Source of the DNA: Parietichytrium sp. I65-24A
Lineage: Eukaryota; Sar; Bigyra; Thraustochytrida; Thraustochytriidae
DNA: 49,682 bases
Direction: 5' to 3'
Assembly: GCA_012862575.1 (NCBI GenBank)
Contig: BLSF01000124.1
Location: 1-49,682, forward strand
Under the pieces are notes generated by a model. The model worked only from the letters and a program-made list of their open reading frames with translations, made no database searches and had not been told where the DNA came from. Numbering within the stretch: the first letter of the stretch is position 1; every line of letters begins with the position of its first letter. Shown piece after piece: positions 30,896 through 39,080 of the stretch. The position numbers and the translations under genes are program-made.

Positions 30896-32497
30896 ATGAG
30901 GCGGTGGGCGAAGGCGGTGGCCGCGCTGGTGGCGTTGGCGGCGTGCGTTGCCACTGGCGCGAACGGGTTGGAAGCGTTTGAAGCGTGGATTCCGAGACGC
31001 GTGCATGGGCGCGGAGAGAAGTTTGACCTGCGAGTGACGAGGGCAGCGGGGCGGAAAGGGTACGACAAGGTGCGCGTGAGCGCGATCAGCGAAGGAGCGA
31101 AGGAGTTTGGAGACTTTGAGTTCGAGTACTCGGCGCCGTTCAAGTACAAATGGACGAATGCGTACGATCTGGGGACGCTGGGCGTGGCCTGCGACGCAAA
31201 GTCCGTGAAAGCGAGGTTTGTAGCTGAAAATGACGCTGCGTGCCTCGTGGCGTGCAATGAGAAGGAGGGGTGCGAGTTCTACACGTATTATGGGGACTCG
31301 CAAAGGCTTTGCGAGCTTGCGGACTCGTCCTGCGAGTTTGTAGAGAACAAGACGGCGGTTGCAACCTACAGAAACTTTGGCCAGCATTACCTGCACACCG
31401 CTGTCGTCTCAGTGAAGCCGGGAGAGAAGACCTCGTTTCAAATCGGAGGCGAAACTGTCACGGTTAACCTACCAGAGGAAGGAAAAGCCACCTCTGGTAT
31501 TGTGTGGGCAGACCCGTGCTTCTCTGAGCGGTGGGTTGGCTGTCCTTTTTCGAAGATGTGGAATATCTTTGAATCTTCTTACGAACTAGTGAATGCCGTC
31601 GGCCTCGACGATGACGTGCACTTCTTTCAGATATTGGGGGACAACTTTTACGATCAGGACGGTCGCCTCAACAAGGCCATCTTTGACCGCTTCTCGCTGC
31701 AAGCCAAGTCGAAATTTATCCAGGCCACCCTCGGCAATCACGATATCTGGGTTGGTGGGGGCCCTCCTGGGGGTCCGCACGATCAGTATGGCCATGGTTA
31801 TATGCAATTCTACGCCCAGGATACACTAGGATCGAACGGAAGCATCCCCTTCGACTTCTCAGTCGACCCCAGCAAGGTCAAGGCAGGCACCATGCACAAC
31901 GAATTTAAAAATGTGGCGGAAAACTTCTTCTTTTACCACAACCTTGGTAATCTAGGCTTTGTTGGATACACCGGAGCAGCAACCTGGGAAGATACGGAAC
32001 CACTCATGGTAGAGGCGTGCAAGTACTTTGAGGAGTCGAAGCCTGCGATTATTTTTCTCGTCGGACACTGGAATGAACCTGGGGATGGATGCGATGTGGG
32101 AATGGATGTCCCGAAAGTGCGAGCAAAGCTGTTGTCCATCAAAGGTTGCGATATAGGCGATAGACTGAAATACCTTGACGGCCACGAGCACTGCAACTAT
32201 GTGCAAGAGAATGGACTGAACGAACCAGTGGGCTTTATGACCGGTGGCCATGGCATGGGAACTGCTGGTTGCCTGCCAATGTACGGGTTCACCTACATTC
32301 AAACCACTGACGACGGCAAGCTGCGAGTGTATCATTTCGAAGAGCGATCTGTGATGAGGAACTCACAGATTGAAATTATAGAGTGCATCAAAAAGTACAG
32401 CTCGGTGTCAAAATGCACTCACTTGGGAACACTGTGGCTCGAGACTGAAATCCCGTCCAGTCTTCGTGGTTACGACTTTGTACAAAGCCTGAGCTAG
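30896..32497 (+). CDS. Secreted calcineurin-like metallophosphatase with PAN/apple-like module
   Basis: The 533-residue product starts with a signal peptide (about 1-24, ending ATGANG). A cysteine-rich segment at about 96-160 (Cys99, 116, 120, 126, 139, 146) resembles a PAN/apple module, usually involved in carbohydrate or protein binding outside the cell. The phosphoesterase domain shows GDNFYD (248-253), GNHD (280-283), VGHWNE (389-394) and GHEHCN (429-434), which match the metal-binding blocks of calcineurin-like phosphoesterases. The expected first block (DxH) before 240 is not clear; Asp206 is a candidate. The enzyme probably uses two metal ions to hydrolyse phosphate esters at the cell surface or in the secretory path. 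The fusion of PAN and phosphatase suggests attachment to the cell wall or polysaccharide, which is inference. Confidence 0.88.
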   Translation: MRRWAKAVAALVALAACVATGANGLEAFEAWIPRRVHGRGEKFDLRVTRAAGRKGYDKVRVSAISEGAKEFGDFEFEYSAPFKYKWTNAYDLGTLGVACDAKSVKARFVAENDAACLVACNEKEGCEFYTYYGDSQRLCELADSSCEFVENKTAVATYRNFGQHYLHTAVVSVKPGEKTSFQIGGETVTVNLPEEGKATSGIVWADPCFSERWVGCPFSKMWNIFESSYELVNAVGLDDDVHFFQILGDNFYDQDGRLNKAIFDRFSLQAKSKFIQATLGNHDIWVGGGPPGGPHDQYGHGYMQFYAQDTLGSNGSIPFDFSVDPSKVKAGTMHNEFKNVAENFFFYHNLGNLGFVGYTGAATWEDTEPLMVEACKYFEESKPAIIFLVGHWNEPGDGCDVGMDVPKVRAKLLSIKGCDIGDRLKYLDGHEHCNYVQENGLNEPVGFMTGGHGMGTAGCLPMYGFTYIQTTDDGKLRVYHFEERSVMRNSQIEIIECIKKYSSVSKCTHLGTLWLETEIPSSLRGYDFVQSLS

Positions 32498-32720
32498 TCC
32501 TTCGACTCCGAGGTATCTGCATGACGACCTTGTTGAAAAGATCGCTAGCATAATGCGCGTCATGCACGCTTCATGGGGACCAGAGTCTCGCCTCTTTTTT
32601 TTAATTAAAATGATGCTCCACAGATTTTCCTATCAGGTTCAAAGAAATGTTTACATAGATACACTATTTATCAGAACACTCACATTATGGGTCAGTGAGG
32701 GTGATGGAGTGTTGTGTGTT
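32498..32720. other. Short convergent spacer
   Basis: Only 223 bp separate the stop codons of the phosphatase and IQ-protein genes. The sequence is AT-rich in its middle (TTTTTTTTAATTAAAATG near 32590) and must serve both 3' ends. Confidence 0.5.
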
Positions 32721-35700
32721 TTAGTAACTACCAAGGGGAACAAAGACGCGCTCGATATCCTCCAAATCCCCCAAGCCAACTGGTTTGTGCCATTGGCACT
32801 GGCCATTGTACCTGTTTTGATAAAAATACTCTCCGCGACTGGGCTCGTACACCTTTTCGAAGCTCTCGTAGATGAGGAATTTGAAATGCCGTTGGGCCAA
32901 ACGCGCTCGGTAGGCAGACTGAAGCGCCACGGCGGCCTCCTCCCTTGTCCAGACGTGGTTCTTTTCACGTCTTCGTTTTCCGAATTTTATAAACTTGGCG
33001 TTGAGTGTCGGCGGAGGAGTCCAAGAGCTTCTCCCAAGCCACACATAATAGTAACGACAGACCGCAAAGTCGTAATATTTGAACGTTGCGTCGTACAAGG
33101 CACGCACAAATCGTAGCCGGGAAAGGTAATTGCGGACACAGTTCTGGATTACAAGAGCCGATCGATGCTGCATCCTTCGTCGAGCCATCCACCCACGAGC
33201 GATTTTCTGCATCTGAATCGCGGCCAAATGTTGTTTTGCAGCCACGCGGCCAAAAGGGTCCTCGCGCAACTTTTTTGTCTTCTCCTTCATTGCAATGGCC
33301 AGCTTCTGCTTCTTAACGGCACCCGAGACGGCTGCTTTCCGGACCATTTTCCCGGGCAAGTGCATCAAGTCATCAACTCGAGCAACTTTGCGCTCGAAGC
33401 GCTCCATGAATTCTGATTGAGCGATCAAGTTGCCGTACTTGGGACCGAAAGAACGTATCGCTGCAACCTTGAGCAACTTTCCAGCTCTGGTAGTTCCAAG
33501 ATACTTCTTTTCAACACTTTCTTCGGGCAACTTTTCGTTTTCGGATCCATCCAACAGCCGACATCGAAGGTAGTCCTCCGGAACTTCACCTTCGCGCCCT
33601 TCGGCAATTAATTCTTCCGCATAATTGCAGTATTCTTCGCAGACAAGGACTATTTCCTTGATCTCTTCATTGGTTTCCAGAGCAAAGTCATGCACATTGA
33701 GCACCTGATCTTCCGATTCGTCATCGCTGCTAATATCGTCATCGTCACTTTCGTCAAGATCGCCGTCTGAGTTTGGCCTTGGAGCTTTCTTCTTTCCTCC
33801 GAGGAATTTCGGCTGAGCGGCTTCACTCTGTTGCATCTTTTGATACCTCTTTTGCAGTTCTCGGAAGAGGAACGTGGCTGCTTTCATCCTTTTTGCGACA
33901 CCTTTGGCCTCTCGCAGCGCAAGAGGGATATTCTCCGCCTTCACTGCCCTGACAACCTCTGGAAAGTGGTAATGAGCGAATTCGATTTGTTTTGCCTCGA
34001 ACCCAAATTGCTCTTCGCCTATAGAAAAGAAATCGACGGTTTGCATAAGTTTTTGAAAACGGTATTCCAGAATGCCGGGCACAAAACATTCAATGTCATC
34101 TCTGAGCTCATCGAGTTTCGCCCTCCCCGTTTTTGGCTTGATTGCATTCTCAAACTCCTCGAACGCTCTGTAGTCTTCAGCTTCCTCTTCCAAAATTCGA
34201 TTTAACTCGTCCTCAGCAGCCTTAGTTTTATCGTAAACTGCACGTTCCGAGCGTACACGATCTTCCAGTCTCGCTATCTCCTCAGTCGCCAGACGAGAAG
34301 CTTGCTCTTGGGAATTTTGGGTTACTAATCGCCGGTTTTCCAAGAGCTCGAGCTTCGTCCGCAGCTTGCTCAAATACTCCTGAAAGGCGAAGTTGGACTC
34401 GTCTACAGCCGATTGTTGCCATCGAACCATCTCGTTAAGCGGGCCCTCGCTAATGCGAATGTCTTCAGCACACAGTCGCACCTGCGCGAGATACTTTCCG
34501 AGGCCCACTTCCACTGCTCTGAGGGCGCGGTAATTTTGAAGCGCCATTGCTCCGGTCAGTGTGGCGATCAGTTCCTCGCATTTGCAAAACAAGCGGTACC
34601 CTCGAGAAAAGGCTTCCTTTTGGCACTTCAGCAACTTGGTTCTCTTACTTTGGCCGCTCATTACCATAAACCGGATCTCATTCATGGATGCCGTGAAGGC
34701 AGCCAGTTCCTTTTGGGAGAACGATATTTCCTGATTCACTTGCTCAATGGTGACATCGTACTTGCTCACCACATTCTCAGCAAGTCTAATCTTCTCATCC
34801 AAATACTCCGTCTCGAGCCGAAGCATATTGTGCGTGTCGAGATCTTCGACACTTGTCTCAAGCTTTTGTTCTTCAAGTTTTTTTGACGATGATTTCCAGC
34901 GAGATATGTCGTCTACAAGCTCCTGGCGCCTGATTAAGGTGTCTTCAAGAACGTCTCTACTCTGTCTCGCGCGCTCAACAAAAAGCGCTGCTCGGTTTGT
35001 CTCGCTTGCGCATTCTAGCAGCGCCGCCTCCTGACTAATCAGCATCTCCACTTCAGACACTCTGGCCATTTGGACTTGTTTGTAATCGTGAAAGTCAATC
35101 CCGAAAAGCCGTGATGGTGCCATGGAATCTGAGAGTGCTTCCAACACATCGTGATCGAACTGTGCGTTTGCGCAAGTAGAAAGCCGGAAAGGGGTCGTGA
35201 TGCTATGAAACACCTTGTCGAAGGCTTCGTTAATCACCTTTGACGTCCACATTTTTGCAGCGCGGCTGCGACAGCTCATAATATTTCTTTCGCTGCTGAG
35301 ACTCAGATTTACCAGAATTCTCCTGCTAGTAGATTGTTTGATCTGTGCAAACATATCGGGAGTTGTTTGTCCTATCTCGGACATCGCGCGAGCAAAAGCA
35401 AACGCAGCGGAAGAGCGGTCTGTCACTGTCTCCAAGACAGAATTGCTGTTTTCGACATTGACGTCTCGTTCGTAGACTTGTATTTTGTCAACTACGATTT
35501 CATCCTCTCGATTCGTTGAAAGAGAGGATGCCTGCTTTGTCTCTGCCACGGCAAAGCTTGCGAACACGCTTTTCCAAAGGGCGTTGGCTGCTCGCTCTCG
35601 CTCCACACTTGCGAAAGCACTCGGAAGCTTCACCCTCCCGTCCGAGCGGAGAAAAAGCTTTTCAACAATATTGGCCCGCTCGGCCTTGCTCGAGAATTTT

Positions 35701-37946
35701 ACCGACACCAGAAATTGTATAATTTCCAAAGCAAGTCTTTTCGTGCTGCGGACGTTTATGCCTTCACTGGCGAGAGCAGAAGCAAAGCATGCCAGAGTCC
35801 AATTCCCCAAAGAAACGCTCTGATGCAACCCATTCGACAACTGGAATTCCACCCGAAGGTCTCCACTCTTGCTTGTAACTCGGACGCAGCCGAGAACGTA
35901 CTTGCTCGAATTCTCCACTTTAACTCGCGCCGCGCCCTTGAATAGAATTGCTCCTGGAGTTCCAAACAGATGTATTCCAGCCTCCTGATGCTGCATTGCG
36001 CGGTACCAGAACAAGTATTCTCTAAAGCAGCGCTGAATTTTGCTTGCAGCGGTGTGCTTTCTTTGCTCGCTTAAGAACAATACCATTAGCCTGCTTGAGC
36101 GAACTCTGTACTGGTTCTGAATCCGTATTGCTGCACCTCTGCAAATAAGAAAATCGCGACGGTTCAAATACCCCCTAAACGTAGCCTGTATTTGCTTTGC
36201 AGCATGTCGTCGAACCGCCAGACCTTGCGGCCGTCCAAACACATATTTTTTAGCGACGTGCATACGATACGTGGCCTGAATCGCAATCGCGCATTCTTGT
36301 CGCTTTGACCTGAGTCGTCGGGCAGCAATGTAAGCTTTTTGAGCAAGAAGCACTCGTCCAAAACGGGAGATGACCGTCGCAGCAGCCCGGCAATTCTTGA
36401 ACTTTGTGCGTTGACGATGCATTCGCCAAACAGCTTGAAACTTGGTTGCGGCTTGCTTACGCCGATGATTGAGGTTTGCTTTGCTGCGCCCAACTCTTCC
36501 GCGAAAGACCGCCTGGAGCTTGTTCGCGGCACATTGCCTTTGTCGCTCTTCCTTGGCACAAATTATTGACTTGGCCCAAGATTGTATTTTCAAAGCAGCT
36601 CTGCTGCGCTTTAAGTTCAAGATGGTAGTGCACTCAAAGTACCTCCGCAGGGTTTTCTGAATTACAACTGCAGCTACCTCGCGTTGCTCTAGTGCCAAAG
36701 CCGCAAGATGCAGATCGTGCAAGACTTGCACCTGTTCGACGAGCTCTTCCATGCACTCTTGCACGATGGAGTCGCGAATTTTCTGCCTAAATTTGATGAT
36801 CTGCCGCGCAATGTACGCCCGAGCAGCCCTCTGAATGGCGCTAGCCGCATGAAACCGTTTTCTTGCGCTTTTGACAGCCTGCCTTGCGACATACGTTCGC
36901 CAGAACTGCTGCAATCGAAGTGCACCGCGATATTCACTTAGGGTGATACAAAATAAACGCCGAATAAGGTGCCCCCGAGCTAAACTTTGAATCTTTGTTG
37001 CGCTCTTATGCCGTTTCAAGAGCCCGTAGTCCCCGTACACGAGCACCCTTGCCGCAGCCATACGAAACACGGACTGAATTTTGATGATTGCCAAGACTTC
37101 CTTTGACACTACAACATCACCTTCAAGTTGGAGACCAATTCTCTCTAGTTCCTCTGTCACAAGGGTCCCATCGAACACAACCAAATCCGTTCCCCCTGCA
37201 TGCGGGCTGCGGTCCTCGTCGTTATTATTCGCTATAACGGAACCCTGCGCTCTTGCAGAGCCCGCCTTTTTTAATAATTGAGCGGTTGGCTTTTGCTGGA
37301 CAGCGTGACGCAGAAACTGCATCCATCGAAGCGCCAGTCGTTCATCTTCGCAACCCAGCATAACAACTTTTTCCCGCCCAATGTCTGTGGCTCGCACCGC
37401 AAAGGTATGCAGCCCAACTTGCCCTTTTGCAGGATTGTCAAGAATGCGTAGTCCCTGGCTGGACACCACCGAGTGATCATCTAGGCACAGCACCGTCTCA
37501 GCAATTTGATCAGCCGGACTATGAAACTCAGTGAGAGATCGGGTTGCCGGATCCAACACGAAAAATGCCTGCGCCCACTGCAGCGCAGCGTCGAGGCCAT
37601 CAACACTGTGAATCGGTTCATTTGCGAGGTCACCTTTGCGAAAGAGCCAGCCTTTCGCAGCCCCGTAGTCGCCAAGCAAGGCTGGCAGCGGTCTCTGCCC
37701 CATGGCACGTCCAGGCTTTCTCTTTTGAAGTCGTTGAATTTCCTCTTCTTGCAGCTTTTGTGCCTCATCTTTCCCCATCCGCCCAAACGGAGCTGCTCCA
37801 AAAGCCCCGCCGTCTCCTCGCCTGGGCCGCTTTTGGCCATATTTTCTCCGGCTCGCGTGTGGCTTTTCCCGGGTATCGCTGCTGCCGACTGCTTGAGCGC
37901 TCATGAGAGGCGCCAGCAGCGGCGCTCTTCCATTTCGACGCCTCAT
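32721..37946 (-). CDS. Giant PH-IQ-coiled-coil-WW-like scaffold protein
   Basis: The first in-frame ATG (37946) gives 1,741 residues; a second ATG 14 codons later is also possible. A PH-like domain lies at about 96-218 (AAKGWLFRKGD...ERLALRWMQFLRHA). About thirteen IQ or IQ-like motifs follow between 288 and 650, for example IKIQSVFRMAAAR, ATKIQSLARGHLIRR, ANKLQAVFRGRVGR and AKQIQATFRGYLNRR. These bind calmodulin or EF-hand light chains. The central part is alpha-helical with long coiled coils (about 1000-1340) and an acidic run (SDGDLDESDDDDISSDDE). Near the C-terminus three more IQ-like motifs occur, with WW-like segments containing YYYVWLGRSSW and GEYFYQNRYNGQCQWHKP. There is no motor domain, so it is not a myosin. 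A calcium/calmodulin-regulated cytoskeletal or membrane scaffold is the best inference. I do not recognise the exact family. Confidence 0.85.
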   Translation of the reverse strand: MRRRNGRAPLLAPLMSAQAVGSSDTREKPHASRRKYGQKRPRRGDGGAFGAAPFGRMGKDEAQKLQEEEIQRLQKRKPGRAMGQRPLPALLGDYGAAKGWLFRKGDLANEPIHSVDGLDAALQWAQAFFVLDPATRSLTEFHSPADQIAETVLCLDDHSVVSSQGLRILDNPAKGQVGLHTFAVRATDIGREKVVMLGCEDERLALRWMQFLRHAVQQKPTAQLLKKAGSARAQGSVIANNNDEDRSPHAGGTDLVVFDGTLVTEELERIGLQLEGDVVVSKEVLAIIKIQSVFRMAAARVLVYGDYGLLKRHKSATKIQSLARGHLIRRLFCITLSEYRGALRLQQFWRTYVARQAVKSARKRFHAASAIQRAARAYIARQIIKFRQKIRDSIVQECMEELVEQVQVLHDLHLAALALEQREVAAVVIQKTLRRYFECTTILNLKRSRAALKIQSWAKSIICAKEERQRQCAANKLQAVFRGRVGRSKANLNHRRKQAATKFQAVWRMHRQRTKFKNCRAAATVISRFGRVLLAQKAYIAARRLRSKRQECAIAIQATYRMHVAKKYVFGRPQGLAVRRHAAKQIQATFRGYLNRRDFLICRGAAIRIQNQYRVRSSRLMVLFLSEQRKHTAASKIQRCFREYLFWYRAMQHQEAGIHLFGTPGAILFKGAARVKVENSSKYVLGCVRVTSKSGDLRVEFQLSNGLHQSVSLGNWTLACFASALASEGINVRSTKRLALEIIQFLVSVKFSSKAERANIVEKLFLRSDGRVKLPSAFASVERERAANALWKSVFASFAVAETKQASSLSTNREDEIVVDKIQVYERDVNVENSNSVLETVTDRSSAAFAFARAMSEIGQTTPDMFAQIKQSTSRRILVNLSLSSERNIMSCRSRAAKMWTSKVINEAFDKVFHSITTPFRLSTCANAQFDHDVLEALSDSMAPSRLFGIDFHDYKQVQMARVSEVEMLISQEAALLECASETNRAALFVERARQSRDVLEDTLIRRQELVDDISRWKSSSKKLEEQKLETSVEDLDTHNMLRLETEYLDEKIRLAENVVSKYDVTIEQVNQEISFSQKELAAFTASMNEIRFMVMSGQSKRTKLLKCQKEAFSRGYRLFCKCEELIATLTGAMALQNYRALRAVEVGLGKYLAQVRLCAEDIRISEGPLNEMVRWQQSAVDESNFAFQEYLSKLRTKLELLENRRLVTQNSQEQASRLATEEIARLEDRVRSERAVYDKTKAAEDELNRILEEEAEDYRAFEEFENAIKPKTGRAKLDELRDDIECFVPGILEYRFQKLMQTVDFFSIGEEQFGFEAKQIEFAHYHFPEVVRAVKAENIPLALREAKGVAKRMKAATFLFRELQKRYQKMQQSEAAQPKFLGGKKKAPRPNSDGDLDESDDDDISSDDESEDQVLNVHDFALETNEEIKEIVLVCEEYCNYAEELIAEGREGEVPEDYLRCRLLDGSENEKLPEESVEKKYLGTTRAGKLLKVAAIRSFGPKYGNLIAQSEFMERFERKVARVDDLMHLPGKMVRKAAVSGAVKKQKLAIAMKEKTKKLREDPFGRVAAKQHLAAIQMQKIARGWMARRRMQHRSALVIQNCVRNYLSRLRFVRALYDATFKYYDFAVCRYYYVWLGRSSWTPPPTLNAKFIKFGKRRREKNHVWTREEAAVALQSAYRARLAQRHFKFLIYESFEKVYEPSRGEYFYQNRYNGQCQWHKPVGLGDLEDIERVFVPLGSY

Positions 37947-39080
37947 ATACCCCCCGGCGCGTCTGCCATGTGCACGACCTTCCTCGCTTGTCGCATTGGC
38001 GACCAAACCTCGCTCGCCGAAAGCTCCGTTTGTCAACTCCTCGAGCGTTCTCCTGTTCCTATTCTTGCTCCTGCCCCTGCTCCTGGAATTGTTGCTGGAT
38101 GTTGGTGCGCCTAGAAGCTTCTACATCACGATTCAATTTTACTGCAGGGACTGACTGCTCCGATAGCGTGTGATGGTGTGACTCCAATCTGTGTTTGCCA
38201 ACATTGAGTCGCGATTTACAGACAATCTTTCGTTCAACCAAATGCTTTCTTTCACAGCGCCTCGTGACCAGCATCCCAGACACTATTCCGCAACGTCCAT
38301 CTTTTTCCCATCTTGCTCGCCCGTCGGGTCCATCTCGAACATGCAAACCATAGACTCAAGAGCCAAAACTCACCAGTCAGATTCTTTCAGTAATTCACAT
38401 TTATGCTGTTGACTCATCGCATAGTCTTTCTACTAGCTGCAGCTAGCCGACCGCAATCTAGGTTACCAAGGTGTCATAAGGGTTTTCTAGGGGTAACTAT
38501 AAATATATCCGGTGAGACGTGTTGTTTCCAAAGTATTTCGAATTAGTTCCGAGTTGCAAGCTGTCAAAGTTCATTAAGTGCATATAAAAGTTGTGTGAGT
38601 TTTCCATTTGGCCTTTGTCGAGTTTGGGAAGGATAGACGTAGAGTGAGCCGATAGTGGAGATGTTTGGTCAAGAGAAGAATAGAGGCAAGCAAACGAATG
38701 AGTTAGTGAGCTGTGAGTTATGAGTACACTCGCAAAGCGCACAGTCCCATTGGAACAGTGACGGTGAAACTAGAAAGGGCAGGCCGTGTTGTGTCGTGTT
38801 GTGTCGTCCGTATCACGGACACAATCACGGTCTCTCACACGCCGCATCTGCCTCACTTTAGCTCTTGTTTCTCTCTTTCGCTCCGGCGTTCGTCCGTTCG
38901 TCCGTTCGCTCGCAGGCTCTGTCGAGGAGACAGCCGTGGCCTGCGCGAGGAGGAGAGTAGTGCTGTCATATCCAAGGGGGAAAGTGCGCAAACGGGGACG
39001 AATGGGCATGAGACTTTCACTGGCGTAGGAGACCGACCGATCGATCGTTCACACGCCAAGCGAACTGGCGGACTGGCAGC
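37947..39080. promoter_or_regulatory. Divergent promoter region between IQ and coiled-coil genes
   Basis: A 1.13-kb spacer with no gene. Short repeats of GTGTTGTGTC (near 38790) and GTCCGTTCGTCC (near 38890) are visible just upstream of the coiled-coil gene. A TATAAATATATCC word at about 38500 is a possible AT-rich element. Confidence 0.45.
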
